Positions 32,652-43,056 of a stretch of 64,000 bases of DNA are shown here, in pieces (position 1 is the first letter of the stretch; each line of letters opens with the position of its first letter). The position numbers were made by a program, and so were the translations under genes. The notes under the pieces are model-generated. The model ran no database searches. It saw only the letters and a list, made by a program, of their open reading frames with translations, and was not told the origin of the DNA. Origin of the DNA: Paludibacteraceae bacterium (GTDB lineage: Bacteria > Bacteroidota > Bacteroidia > Bacteroidales > Paludibacteraceae); assembly GCA_024401535.1 (NCBI GenBank), contig JAKSKX010000012.1, positions 1 through 64,000 of the forward strand. Reading direction: 5' to 3'.

Positions 32652-35600
32652 ATGGACTCAACAAAGACTAAAAAAAGTGTTTCATCAAGACTAAAGCATT
32701 TAATACTATTTGCTTTAGTTTCGTTTGTATCTGTGTGTGATATCTTCGCTATAACGGGAAAAGGAACTAAAGCTGACCCTTATAAAATCTCAAATGTTGC
32801 AGATCTTAATACTTTCAGAGGTTATTGTTCGTCTTCCTCTTACCTGTACGTTGAACTTTTAGAGGATTTGGTTCTTAAAACAAATTTGCAGAACACTTGT
32901 CCTATAGGCGGATTTACAGGCAATAATATTGGGTGGAACTATAATTCGTCTAAAACTTTTTGTGGAGAGTTTAATGGAAACGGACACACCATAAGTGTGG
33001 AAATGCCGGCTTCTGGTACGTTAAACAACACAAGTGCTAATTTCGGTGTTTTTGGTAAGGTGGGAACGACATCTTCCGAAAAAACAATAATCAAGGATCT
33101 TAATGTTAAATATACATCGTCCAGAGTTATTGCATATAAAGGCTTCGGTACTATAGTCGGAGAGGCGTCAAATGTAAGAATTGAGAATTGTCATGTTATA
33201 GAGGGAACAACATTTACAATTTCCAACGCCATGAACGGAGGTGGAATAGTCGGACAGATCGATCATGGAGAAATTGTTGACTGCTCGGTAGTTAATTCCA
33301 CATTTAACTTTACATCGGTAACGCCCAAGCGTGTCGGCGGTATTTGTTCCATAGCTTCAAGTACAGTAATCACCAATTGTCATGTAAGCAATGCAACACT
33401 GAATGCGCCAAATTCTTCAGGTATAGTTGCAGACATGAAGGATGGTGTTGTCAAGGAATGTAGTTTTACAGGTGTTCTTGGAAACGGAAACAACATCATG
33501 AACAGTGGAGGTATATGTGGAATAGCGGAAAATGATGTGACCATTTTCAACTCATATTCAAGGTTTGCTTTGAACGTGGGCGGAACTATTGAAAGTTTCG
33601 GAAACCTGGTTGGTTCCATTGGTGGTGGTGCTAATGTGAAAATCAAAAATTGTTATGCTTCCGGATCTGCATCACTAAAGGAAGGTACTAAGGCAACTAA
33701 TTACGGAAGTGCTATAGCTTCGGTCGGTACAGCTTCAACAAACATAGTAGAGAATTGTTTTGTTCAGGTTGACTTGATTAACATCCCAACAACAATAAAT
33801 GGTGTGGCTGCCGATAAGGAAAAAGATGTGGATTTCATGAAGTCCGGATGTCTTGCAGAATTGTTGAATGAGTATGCCGAGACAAATAAAGCGGATTTGG
33901 AATGTTCTGGTGTTCCTTTGTGGTACGAGGACAAGACTTCTATCAACGATTGTTTTGCTATTCTACGCGGTCAGGTTGAGGAAAAGTACAGAAACGATGT
34001 CCCTTTTTGCCATCCTAACATCTTCACTTTCGAGAATACACCTAAGATAGTTGCTCCAAACTATACCACTACTTTGAGCGGAAAACTTCAGTATGTGACA
34101 GAAATCCAGAAATCCTTAGGTTGGATATACGGATTCGAAGTTACTGAGGGAGGTTCCAAGAAGTACATCACTGAAGGTTTGACAAAGACTGTGGAAGAGG
34201 ATGGATCAATCTCATTTACTATCCCTTATACTATTTCAGGAAAGAAGACCGCTGTCTATAGGGCTTTTGTTCAGGAGACTTCCGGAGAAAAGAGAATAGC
34301 AACAGGTCGAGAGTATGAACTATTCTATGTCGAGCAGCAAGACCTGACAATAGAGGAATGTGATTCCGCTGAATACAATGGAAAATGGTACTATGAGACA
34401 CAAGCTCCATTTGTAGATGAAGAAGGAAACACAATCACTATCATTGTTAATCATGCAGATTCGACTGATGTGCTTAAGATTGACTCTAGAGCAATCGACC
34501 AGAATTGTTCGTACTGGAACTATATGGGCGAAAAGTTCTCGACTAACGGACATCATATAGTCAGTGCAACAGTTGGAAAGACAGCTAAGGGGTGCAGAAA
34601 GTTCTCTTATTTGGATGTTAACAACTTGAGCAAGCCTACTATAAAGATGGATTCTGTGTATGTTATGACTTTGGATAATTTGAAGAACTCGTATATATAC
34701 AAAATAAATTATAAGGTATCAACAATTGTCCACGATACATATAAAGCAAAAGTTGGTTCAGACTATGTATCAACACCTACTGATTTGAGTGGAACAACAA
34801 ACCTTGCAGTTCCAGGAGACCCTAAGGATAAAATACAATATAAAGATAAAGATACACCGTTATGCTATGGTAAGGATTCCATTATTATTACTGGCATTAA
34901 GTATGTTTCTCCAGTAAAATTTAGAGAAGCCCCAGTTGAGACACTTTGCGGTGCAACTGATATAGAAATGAACGGAGAGACTTATCATGTAACTTCGGAC
35001 ACAACAATTCTTGAGGTCAAGAAATATACGGGTGCTGACATTGCTGTTCAGCTTGGAACTTCAAGCTACTATTCCGGTATTGACACATTGTATGATGTGG
35101 TTTCTCATTCATACAAAGTAACAAATACTGTAATAGAGACCATCCAGGTAGATGAAAAGAATGCTAGAGCTCTAATTCCAGGTGTAGGTACTGTACATGG
35201 ATATATATACACTATAGGCGAGGACCACAAGATGTGCAAGGACGACCGCAGAGTCAATTTCTATTGTGACCGTACAACTGATGACGTGACTTTGTATGTA
35301 GTTGTCAACGGCGGAGAAAAGCTTTACTATAACACATTAGAAGAGGCTAAAGTTGGTTGTCCGGAAAAGATATCTATAGAGAAACACGTTTATTCTTTGT
35401 GTGAAGATATGGAGGTCAAGAAAGACGTTACAGTATGTGGTCAATTTAAAGATCCCAATTCAGGCAAAGTATATACAACTTCAGGTGTAATACGTTCCCC
35501 TCAGATTGGAACTGTGCCAATGGCGGAAAGCTGTACAGGCAAAGGTTTCTATACATATAATTTGGTAGTAAATCCTGCTCCTGAATTGGAAACTATTGAA

Positions 35601-38585
35601 CTTCACGGTTGTGGCTCTGTTGAATACAAGAACAAGAAGGGAGAGACTGTAACCCTTACTGGCACAGGTGTTTATGAGGATAAGCTTGAACCAAAGTTTG
35701 AAGGTGACTGTGCTGATGTGACTCATGTTAACTACACAATTCATCCGACTCCGACTCCAGAGGATTTCCCTGTTTCTGGTTGTGACCAAGTAGAGTACAC
35801 ATACTTGGATGGACACAAGCAGACATTCACTGCATCCACATCTTTCAAGGATGTAAAGAAGGTAGTCTGCGCTAAAGGTTGTGATTGTGATGAGGTTGTT
35901 CGTAATGTGAACATTGTAGTGGGTTCCAATATTGTTAACGAGACTGAGCACTACACAGGATGTGACAAGTACATATATAACAATGCAGGAAAGTCTATCA
36001 CTATTTTGAAGGACACTATGTTTGAAGTCCAGAAGCCTAATCCAGGTGGATGCTTTATATATCAGCCTGTGGAAGTGAAAATCTTCAAGACTACGAATAA
36101 GGTTGAGAACGTGGTAGCTTGCGACAAATATGTGTGCGAAGATGGTTGGTTTACAGATCAATCAGCAACTCACGTGATAGCAACAACTGACGAACACGGT
36201 TGTAAGAACACTGTAACTTACAATGTTACTATAGCTTCAACACAAGTTTTGAAGGATACAACAGCTTATGGTTGCGATACATTATTCTACAACAAGTTGG
36301 ATGGAACTGTGCAGATGTTCACATCTGATGCTACTTTTACTGATGAGTTGAAGAGTGATGACTGTGACGGAGCAGGTGTTACTCAAAAGGTAAATGTTGT
36401 TATCTACAAGACTGAAATTAAGGACTTGGCTCCGGTAGAGCATTGCGGATCAATGATGTTTACTGTTCCAAGCCAGTCAAAGAAGATAGAGGTCAAGTCG
36501 TCTTGTGTTATAAGCGATACAACATACAATGAGCACGGATGTATGCAGATTACAAGGACAAGGATTACTATCAAGCCAGTAAAGGTTGTTTATGATACTG
36601 TCCAGGCTTGTAAGACTTATAACTCGTTCCCTGCATTAAAGTATGAGAACGGCAGACCTTCTGGCTATGCATCTTATACTGTGGAGGATTCTACAGTTGT
36701 TGAACAGGATTTCGTTTTTGCTCAGCCTACAGCCTACTTCCTTACTTCATTCGGTTGCTTGGATACTACTTATAGGCATGTTGTTGTTCATGGTGTATCA
36801 GAGAAGAATTTGGAGACTATTAAGGCTTGTGAGGAGTATGAGTACACAAAGATGGACGGTACTACTGAGGTGATTACTGCATCAGGAACTATTACAGATG
36901 TGTTGAAGTCAAAGACTTGTAATTGTGACAGTCTTATCAATCACGTGAACATTGTTATCAATCATAGTTCTCCTGTCATCCCTACAGTTCACGAGATAAC
37001 TAACTGTGATTCGGTAGTGTACATGAGAGGTACTAAGCGATTGGCTTTCTTTATGGATGATGCGTTTAGTGATACGTTGGTCAATCAATATGGTTGTGAT
37101 AGTGTTGTCAAGTATAAGGCTATCGTAAACCATTCTGTTCTTGAGCACAAGTTTTTCACAGTTTGTCGTGATACTAATTTGAATCTTCAGGGAGTACCTA
37201 CATTAATAGAGAATTCTGGAGTATATCGTGACAAGATAGGAACAACACCACAGGGTTGTGATAGCGGTATTGAGTATCATATCACAGTTGAGAAGCCAGA
37301 GACAGAAACAAAGAAGCAGTCTGCATGTGGTAGCATCAGATTCAACGGTCAAGATTATACTACAGTAAACGACAAGGTGAACGAGGTAACTCTTAACCTT
37401 GCAGGAAAGACTAAGTGTGACCCTGATACATTGTTCACTTTGTCTGTATATCCGACTTACGACATAGTAGTCGATACTGCTGACTGTTTCCAGGTTACAT
37501 ACGATGACATTTTATATACAAGCAGTATTAACAAGACCCTTAACTTAAAGACTGTTAGTGGTGGTTGTGACAGTATCATACATTTGAATGTCGTTGTACA
37601 CGAAGTAAACGAGGCAGATTCTGTAACTACAATCAGTTCTCTTTACTTGGATTCAGAGTATAGAAAGGATACTGTAATTTATGACACTATGGTCAATAAA
37701 TTCGGTTGCGAATACATATACACTAAGAAATATACTGTTATCCCTCCTGTATTGAGATTTGAGGATGTCAATATCTGTCGTCGTTACACATTCCCGCACA
37801 AGGACTTGGCAGTCTATAAGGGTGTGACATACGCAAACGACACAACTTTGGTTGACGAGTTGCGACACAACAAGACTAATAATGACACTATTCTTACGAC
37901 AAATATCTATATCAACGAGCCTCAACATGAGTATATTGTTATTGATAGTTGTATGCAGGTGACATATAACGGAGTGGTCTTTACTGACTCTGCCGAGTTT
38001 ATAGAGTTTGATCCGTTACTAAAGACTAAGGAGTTTGGTTGTGACAGTATTGTTCACGTAAAGGTCAATGTCGGCAAATGCTTCCCTTACCCTGTGTTGG
38101 TCAGCAAGTATGACTGGATACTGATCTGTAATGATAACATCATGACAGAAGACAAGTTCCGCAAGTTGGGTGGTGTCAAGTATCGCTGGTACAAGAATAA
38201 CGCTTTGGTTTCAGAGACTTCAGAGAACTACTATACAGAGAATGTTCCTTTGAACGGATGCTATTATGTGGCTGTTGTAACTAGTGAAGGCTACGAGTAC
38301 ACTTCGGATGAAATGTGCTTTAATCAGTCTCACAATGTAACTCTAGCTCCTAATCCTGCGGTGAAGGGCAGACCGGTAACAATTGACTGTAGCTTCAGAG
38401 ACGAGCCTGTAGAGGGAACTAAGGTTGAGGTCTATAATGCCATTGCAATCAAAGTGTTCGATACTGTGGCAACATCATCAACTATCTTGATTCCTGGCAA
38501 GGCAATTCCTACTGCCGGACATTATTTCGTTAAGTTGACAACTGAAGGCGGTTACGTATTGACGACTAAGTTTGTGGTTAAATAG
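32652..38585 (+). CDS. Giant secreted surface protein: GLUG-like region, Cys-repeat array, T9SS C-terminal domain
   Basis: A 1977-residue exported protein with a signal peptide within about the first 36 residues. Residues near 155-370 contain GLUG-like repeats (IVGEASNVRIENC, GGGIVGQIDHGEIVDCSV and similar). From about 565 to 1812 there are at least 14 repeats of roughly 45-90 residues, each with an early Cys (for example NCDSVVY, GCDKYIY) and a late GCDS-type motif before a V-x-V strand. Near 1817-1890 comes an Ig-like segment. The last 80 residues (LAPNPAVKG… to KFVVK) match a T9SS type A sorting domain. It is probably secreted to the cell surface as an adhesin or structural filament. No catalytic domain is visible. 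Confidence 0.85.
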   Translation: MDSTKTKKSVSSRLKHLILFALVSFVSVCDIFAITGKGTKADPYKISNVADLNTFRGYCSSSSYLYVELLEDLVLKTNLQNTCPIGGFTGNNIGWNYNSSKTFCGEFNGNGHTISVEMPASGTLNNTSANFGVFGKVGTTSSEKTIIKDLNVKYTSSRVIAYKGFGTIVGEASNVRIENCHVIEGTTFTISNAMNGGGIVGQIDHGEIVDCSVVNSTFNFTSVTPKRVGGICSIASSTVITNCHVSNATLNAPNSSGIVADMKDGVVKECSFTGVLGNGNNIMNSGGICGIAENDVTIFNSYSRFALNVGGTIESFGNLVGSIGGGANVKIKNCYASGSASLKEGTKATNYGSAIASVGTASTNIVENCFVQVDLINIPTTINGVAADKEKDVDFMKSGCLAELLNEYAETNKADLECSGVPLWYEDKTSINDCFAILRGQVEEKYRNDVPFCHPNIFTFENTPKIVAPNYTTTLSGKLQYVTEIQKSLGWIYGFEVTEGGSKKYITEGLTKTVEEDGSISFTIPYTISGKKTAVYRAFVQETSGEKRIATGREYELFYVEQQDLTIEECDSAEYNGKWYYETQAPFVDEEGNTITIIVNHADSTDVLKIDSRAIDQNCSYWNYMGEKFSTNGHHIVSATVGKTAKGCRKFSYLDVNNLSKPTIKMDSVYVMTLDNLKNSYIYKINYKVSTIVHDTYKAKVGSDYVSTPTDLSGTTNLAVPGDPKDKIQYKDKDTPLCYGKDSIIITGIKYVSPVKFREAPVETLCGATDIEMNGETYHVTSDTTILEVKKYTGADIAVQLGTSSYYSGIDTLYDVVSHSYKVTNTVIETIQVDEKNARALIPGVGTVHGYIYTIGEDHKMCKDDRRVNFYCDRTTDDVTLYVVVNGGEKLYYNTLEEAKVGCPEKISIEKHVYSLCEDMEVKKDVTVCGQFKDPNSGKVYTTSGVIRSPQIGTVPMAESCTGKGFYTYNLVVNPAPELETIELHGCGSVEYKNKKGETVTLTGTGVYEDKLEPKFEGDCADVTHVNYTIHPTPTPEDFPVSGCDQVEYTYLDGHKQTFTASTSFKDVKKVVCAKGCDCDEVVRNVNIVVGSNIVNETEHYTGCDKYIYNNAGKSITILKDTMFEVQKPNPGGCFIYQPVEVKIFKTTNKVENVVACDKYVCEDGWFTDQSATHVIATTDEHGCKNTVTYNVTIASTQVLKDTTAYGCDTLFYNKLDGTVQMFTSDATFTDELKSDDCDGAGVTQKVNVVIYKTEIKDLAPVEHCGSMMFTVPSQSKKIEVKSSCVISDTTYNEHGCMQITRTRITIKPVKVVYDTVQACKTYNSFPALKYENGRPSGYASYTVEDSTVVEQDFVFAQPTAYFLTSFGCLDTTYRHVVVHGVSEKNLETIKACEEYEYTKMDGTTEVITASGTITDVLKSKTCNCDSLINHVNIVINHSSPVIPTVHEITNCDSVVYMRGTKRLAFFMDDAFSDTLVNQYGCDSVVKYKAIVNHSVLEHKFFTVCRDTNLNLQGVPTLIENSGVYRDKIGTTPQGCDSGIEYHITVEKPETETKKQSACGSIRFNGQDYTTVNDKVNEVTLNLAGKTKCDPDTLFTLSVYPTYDIVVDTADCFQVTYDDILYTSSINKTLNLKTVSGGCDSIIHLNVVVHEVNEADSVTTISSLYLDSEYRKDTVIYDTMVNKFGCEYIYTKKYTVIPPVLRFEDVNICRRYTFPHKDLAVYKGVTYANDTTLVDELRHNKTNNDTILTTNIYINEPQHEYIVIDSCMQVTYNGVVFTDSAEFIEFDPLLKTKEFGCDSIVHVKVNVGKCFPYPVLVSKYDWILICNDNIMTEDKFRKLGGVKYRWYKNNALVSETSENYYTENVPLNGCYYVAVVTSEGYEYTSDEMCFNQSHNVTLAPNPAVKGRPVTIDCSFRDEPVEGTKVEVYNAIAIKVFDTVATSSTILIPGKAIPTAGHYFVKLTTEGGYVLTTKFVVK

Positions 38586-38603
38586 AGTATATATTAGCAA
38601 TAG

Positions 38604-39677
38604 ATGAGAATCACTAGCAAATACATATTTGCTCAATGTGCGGTGCTGATGATAGCCTTGCTTCTTTCTTGCTTGCCTTATGATGGCATGGCGAGAAATA
38701 GGGATCAAGGTACTTATACTACGCTTCTTAAAGATCCTAAGATGTACACAGGAAAGGCTTCCTGGCTTTATACATACAGGTTCTTTCCTGAAATTGACGG
38801 ACGTTTGGTAGATTCCTCCAAGATTCATATTCCAGAGGAGTATTTCCAGCATAGATTCCAGTTTTATGCGCAGGGTGGTCGTGCAGGATTCGAATGTAAC
38901 AGAACTGAAGTGGATTTTAACCAAAGGTTTGGCTTCGGTTGCGGATTCCTTTACAATCATTTCTTTAATCCTCATTGGGGATTAAAGATTGGTGCAGGTT
39001 TGACTGTAGCAATAACAAAGGCCGCTCTCGGTGAATATTCTGATGATTACTATATTCATGACGGTGAGGGTGATGTTGTCAACTATTCCTATTCTGTAGG
39101 AAGCGTTCATGAGGATTTGTCTCTATACCAGTTGGATTTCCCTTTAGAGATAACTTATCAAAAGAAGAAGTTTAACCTTGGTTTTGGTATGAAGGTCGGA
39201 GCTCCAATTACTGTTAACTATGACCAAAAGGCGGACAACATTGTGCAGACAGCCTATTATCCTGCCTATGACATTCAGGTTGACGAATCTTGGGTGTTGG
39301 GGTGTGGTAAGTTTGAGTCTGTTATTGACGGAAGCAGCTATTCCCAGTCTCCTGTGTTTGTAATGGCAACTGCAGATTTTGAATGGATGATTCCTGTTGG
39401 CACTAAGAATGCAATAGGTGTCGGCATATTCGGTGACTATACTTTTTGTGGAATATCGCCAAGTTCCAGACATAACAATAGTCCCAACTCTCATTTGAAG
39501 TATAAGTCGGGGACAATGCTAAGTGTTTCAAAGGATGTTCCGGTTAATCTATATTCTGAGAGTTTGCTTGCAACCCAGTATGGACGAACAAGCAGGAGAA
39601 TGGTGTCCAACTTGAAGTTCAACAGCTTTGGTATTCGTATCAGCTATTGCATCAATGCAAGACCAGACAAGAAATAA
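38604..39677 (+). CDS. Outer-membrane beta-barrel protein next to the giant secreted protein
   Basis: A 357-residue exported protein, 18 bases downstream of the giant Cys-repeat gene and almost certainly co-transcribed. The N-terminus is a signal peptide that may be of lipoprotein type (LLLSC at about residues 18-22). The mature part alternates short amphipathic strands typical of an outer-membrane barrel, for example FGFGCGFLYNHFFNPHWGLKIGAG and FNLGFGMKVGAPITVNYD. The last strand (FNSFGIRISYCI) is followed by a short basic tail. No family name is certain. Its position suggests a role in secretion or surface attachment of the upstream protein, which is inference. Confidence 0.7.
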   Translation: MRITSKYIFAQCAVLMIALLLSCLPYDGMARNRDQGTYTTLLKDPKMYTGKASWLYTYRFFPEIDGRLVDSSKIHIPEEYFQHRFQFYAQGGRAGFECNRTEVDFNQRFGFGCGFLYNHFFNPHWGLKIGAGLTVAITKAALGEYSDDYYIHDGEGDVVNYSYSVGSVHEDLSLYQLDFPLEITYQKKKFNLGFGMKVGAPITVNYDQKADNIVQTAYYPAYDIQVDESWVLGCGKFESVIDGSSYSQSPVFVMATADFEWMIPVGTKNAIGVGIFGDYTFCGISPSSRHNNSPNSHLKYKSGTMLSVSKDVPVNLYSESLLATQYGRTSRRMVSNLKFNSFGIRISYCINARPDKK

Positions 39678-39697
39678 AGTTTTAATTGACATAAATG

Positions 39698-39735
39698 AAA
39701 ATGGTGCGGTAACTTTGGATTACCGCACCATTTTT
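39698..39735. terminator. Bidirectional terminator between convergent genes
   Basis: AAAATGGTGCGGTAA (39698-39712) and TTACCGCACCATTTT (39720-39734) form a perfect 15-bp stem with a seven-base loop. The flanking A and T runs let it work for both the plus-strand outer-membrane protein gene and the minus-strand nspC. Confidence 0.93.
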
Positions 39736-39749
39736 GTTTAGCAGTTATA

Positions 39750-40889
39750 TTATGCCATGCGACTCTTGTAGTCGGCATAGGAGTACTCCCTGAGCATCTT
39801 CAATTCTCCGTTCATTGTCCACAAAGCCAAAGACGGATGAGATATTCCGTTGAACATCGTCGTCTTTACTGTAGTGTAGTGAATCATATCCATCAGTACT
39901 ATCTGCTCTCCGACCTTTAATTCGTGGTCGAAACTCCAGCTACCCACAAAGTCCCCGCTCAAGCATGAGTTTCCTCCCATCCTATAAGTAGGCTTTCCTT
40001 CAACCTCGTCTGTTGCGCCAAGTATGTCCGGTTTATAAGGCATCTCAAGGCAGTCTGGCATGTGGCAGGCAAACGACACATCAAGGATGGCAGTCTTGAT
40101 TCCTCCGTTTTCTACGATATCCTGGACTGTAGAGACAAGCTCTCCTGTTCGCCAAGCGAATGCGCTGCCTGGTTCAAGGATAAGCTGAAGATTCGGATGT
40201 CTTTCCTTGAATGAAGTAAGGACAGAAATCAAGTGTTCCACATTATAGTCAGCTCTTGTCATCAGGTGGCCTCCGCCCATATTAAGCCATTTGACTTGAG
40301 GAAGAAGATGACCGAATTTCTTCTCAACAATGTCAAGTGTCTTTTCTAGTTCATACGAAGTGCTTTCGCAAAGAGTGTGGCAATGCAAACCTTCTATTCC
40401 GTCTGGCAATTTGTCTCCGATAAGCGAAGCGACTACGCCAAGTCGAGTGCCAGGAGCGCAAGGATTGTATAGATCGGTTTCTACTGCGGAATATTCAGGA
40501 TTGATGCGGATGCCGGCAGAAATGTGTCTGCCGTTCGGGTTAAGGCGCGACTTGTATTTCTCGTACTGAGCCAGGCTGTTGAATGTGATATGGGAGGAAA
40601 GCGATGCGATTTCGTCAAACTCCTTGTCTGTATAGACAGGGGCGTATGTGTGCGCCAACGACCCCATTTCATCAACAGCTAGGTGCGCCTCTGACAATGA
40701 GCTGGCAGTAGTGCATGAAATGTATTCGCGAACAATAGGAAACACCTTCCAAAGCGCAAAAGCCTTGAATGCCATGATAATCTTGACTCCGGCTCTGTCG
40801 CTTACACTACGAATCAATGCCAAATTTTTTCTTAGGCGTTCCTCGTCCACCACATAACATGGAGAAGGTACTTTGCTATAATCTATCAT
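39750..40889 (-). CDS. nspC: Carboxynorspermidine decarboxylase
   Basis: NspC decarboxylates carboxyspermidine or carboxynorspermidine to the polyamine using pyridoxal phosphate, in the alternative spermidine pathway common in gut Bacteroidota. The 379-residue protein has the fold-type III layout: PLP-binding Lys42 in IIMAFKAFAL, the EGLHCHTLCES motif near residue 166, GGGH near 203 and EPGSAFAW near 240 that binds the phosphate and substrate. The partner dehydrogenase gene is not adjacent. It has its own promoter at 40917-40949 and shares a bidirectional terminator with the gene at 38604. Confidence 0.94.
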   Translation of the reverse strand: MIDYSKVPSPCYVVDEERLRKNLALIRSVSDRAGVKIIMAFKAFALWKVFPIVREYISCTTASSLSEAHLAVDEMGSLAHTYAPVYTDKEFDEIASLSSHITFNSLAQYEKYKSRLNPNGRHISAGIRINPEYSAVETDLYNPCAPGTRLGVVASLIGDKLPDGIEGLHCHTLCESTSYELEKTLDIVEKKFGHLLPQVKWLNMGGGHLMTRADYNVEHLISVLTSFKERHPNLQLILEPGSAFAWRTGELVSTVQDIVENGGIKTAILDVSFACHMPDCLEMPYKPDILGATDEVEGKPTYRMGGNSCLSGDFVGSWSFDHELKVGEQIVLMDMIHYTTVKTTMFNGISHPSLALWTMNGELKMLREYSYADYKSRMA

Positions 40890-40916
40890 AGTTAGTTCTC
40901 AAAATGTTAGTTTGTG

Positions 40917-40949
40917 CAAAGATAATAGTTTTTGTAGAATGCAATCAAA
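40917..40949 (-). promoter_or_regulatory. Minus-strand promoter for nspC
   Basis: On the minus strand, TTTG (40946-40949) and TATCTTTG (40917-40924) are separated by 21 bases, close to the phylum consensus. The start would be near 40910, about 20 bases before the ATG. Confidence 0.65.
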
Positions 40950-41076
40950 TGCAGACGGACATTTAGCCCTCTTTTTGCATTTGGCTGTCAATTTGTGTCG
41001 TCTTTAAAATGTAGCTTGTCTTTTTCTTGTGTTGTGCTTCTGAATTAAAAAATAAAGGTTTCAATTCGGCTATATG

Positions 41077-43056
41077 TTACCACCTAAGTTTAATTGAAGC
41101 TCTTATTTCGCTCTTGTTGTTTCCAGAGATTTCTTCTCCGGATGATGAAATTGTTGTTCTGCCGTCAATGTAAGAAATGCGGGAGTACTTTGCGTATAAA
41201 GACATGATTTTATTAAATTTGAAAGAAAATAGGCATCCGAATCTATGGCCAACTCCATAGTTCATAGGGGAATAGAAGTATCCAGGTATTTCAGTTTCGT
41301 AGCAATAGATTCTGTTGTTGTAGTCTTTTGCCGAAAAGTATGCATAGAGCATGGAGAATGAAAACCTATTGCTCGGTATGGAGAGAGTAAGATTCTCTTG
41401 AATGTGAAATCCATAAGTGTTTTCTCTTTTGTCTCGAGAGCATGTGTTCCCGTTTATTGTTGTCTTTGTTGTTAACCAACTCGAAGGCTTGACCTTGTAG
41501 TGAAGGCGAACAGAATTGGTTTCGAATGTGGACAGGCTGTGGTCGAAGTCTTTTTCTTTGGATTTGAATCTGTAGCGAACGGACAGCTCGTTGTTGCCAT
41601 TTGGAAGGAACTTGGTCTGTACAGAGAAATCCTTGCCGAGACTTGGAGCGCTGACTCCATATTTAAGCCATTCAAATGAGAATAAGTCTGCATACAGGTT
41701 TATTGCGAATTTACGAGATAAATGGAAGTCTATGGCAGTCAGTAGCCCATGCTCGTTTTCGACTTTTGTGTTTTCCCTAACTGTATTTGCATAGGGTGCA
41801 AAGTATTCCGGAGAATAGTATCTGTGAGTTATATGTGCATCAACAAATCCATTTCGTGATAGATGGAGCTGGTTGATGACAGCAAATCCATCTCCATTGC
41901 TTGACTTTGCTATTTCACCGGTAAGACCTGCAACCTTTCCGTTATAGCTGTAGTTTATTGACATATTATTGCCGTGGTCCGAGTTTGTCGGCTTGTAATA
42001 GTTGTACAGTTTGTCTTGAGGAATGTATGGTCTTGAAAACTTGTAGTATGCGAAGGTTGTTCCGACAGAAAACTTGTTTATAGAGAATGATACATTACCA
42101 CCAGAAATAAGTTCGCTCATGTTGTCCGCCTTGCTTCTCTCCAGTTCCGTGCGATGCAGTCCGCTTGTATAGAACGAAGAGAAACTGCTGTCCGGGTTTA
42201 TTGTTGCGTCAATGGTGTGATATGATATGAACGGTGTTACTCTTACCTTTCTGAACTCCAGCTCGGTTGCAAAGCCCCTCATGAATCCGCTTTCGGAAGT
42301 TCCTGCATAATGACTTATCCCATTGCGAGAGTTGTTTGTTTGCTGCTTGAAAATGAAAGAATTGCCCAAAACAAGTCCGGAACCGAACATGAGCCTATAG
42401 TCTCCCAAGATTATTCTTTTGAATGTCTTGCAGTCGTTGACCTCAATATGACCGGAACAATGGTCCATCGGCATCCATCCCCTGTGGTAGTATAATTCTC
42501 CGGCATCTTTTTCTGCAACAAGTCCAAGCCGAAGCTTCTTGTCTCGCTGAATGGTTAGTTTTTGAACGAATCTGTTTGCGTCTCCTATGTATGGATTTGT
42601 AGATGCTTGAGTGTAGCCTTTGCGAGTTTCCAATACTCTTGAATAGAACGAGCTACTCTCTATTTTAGTGGCGTGTTTGTTGCTTTGTTCGTTGGATGCA
42701 TACACAATGGGTTTCAGTAAATTCAGTTCAGAGTTTGTAAGTGACCTAATGTTTTTCAGCTCATATATGGTCGTGAATCCTCCGTAAATTTGTCTGTATG
42801 AGACGATTTCATTGACAGCTTTTGATGACAATAGACCTAGTTCGTTAAGCTCTCTTTTGCTGATAGTGTTCAGGTCTATGCCGAAACTTAGTCGTTCCGA
42901 TAGGTCTTCGATGCGGTCGTTTATGTCTGTTTCTGTTTCATCGGTTTCCTCTTCCGCCATTGCAGACAGGTACTGTTCTAGTGTTTCGATGTCTGGTTCG
43001 AAAGCAGATGCACAAATCGAAAAGAGAAATAGTAGGCAAGTCAGTATATTTCTCAT
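41077..43056 (-). CDS. Exported helix-hairpin-helix and beta-barrel protein
   Basis: A 659-residue protein with a signal peptide (MRNILTCLLFLFSICASA). After an acidic segment comes a helix-hairpin-helix module of the ComEA/HHH_3 type near residues 55-120 (IDLNTISKRELNELGLLSS … GGFTTIYELKNI). The remaining 500 residues look like a large outer-membrane barrel with many alternating strands, ending in KSEIRASIKLRW. This HhH-barrel architecture is widespread in Bacteroidota but uncharacterised; DNA binding at the cell surface, as in ComEA, is a possibility. Its ATG overlaps the stop of the upstream gene by 4 bases (ATGA). It is the last gene of the minus-strand unit that begins at 45614. Confidence 0.8.
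   Translation of the reverse strand: MRNILTCLLFLFSICASAFEPDIETLEQYLSAMAEEETDETETDINDRIEDLSERLSFGIDLNTISKRELNELGLLSSKAVNEIVSYRQIYGGFTTIYELKNIRSLTNSELNLLKPIVYASNEQSNKHATKIESSSFYSRVLETRKGYTQASTNPYIGDANRFVQKLTIQRDKKLRLGLVAEKDAGELYYHRGWMPMDHCSGHIEVNDCKTFKRIILGDYRLMFGSGLVLGNSFIFKQQTNNSRNGISHYAGTSESGFMRGFATELEFRKVRVTPFISYHTIDATINPDSSFSSFYTSGLHRTELERSKADNMSELISGGNVSFSINKFSVGTTFAYYKFSRPYIPQDKLYNYYKPTNSDHGNNMSINYSYNGKVAGLTGEIAKSSNGDGFAVINQLHLSRNGFVDAHITHRYYSPEYFAPYANTVRENTKVENEHGLLTAIDFHLSRKFAINLYADLFSFEWLKYGVSAPSLGKDFSVQTKFLPNGNNELSVRYRFKSKEKDFDHSLSTFETNSVRLHYKVKPSSWLTTKTTINGNTCSRDKRENTYGFHIQENLTLSIPSNRFSFSMLYAYFSAKDYNNRIYCYETEIPGYFYSPMNYGVGHRFGCLFSFKFNKIMSLYAKYSRISYIDGRTTISSSGEEISGNNKSEIRASIKLRW

Noticed and set aside
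35481..36161. A 226-codon minus-strand ORF inside the giant secreted protein gene
   Set aside because: It is antisense to a clear coding frame with repeats and continuous domain structure; the translation has no recognisable domain and reflects codon bias of the sense strand.
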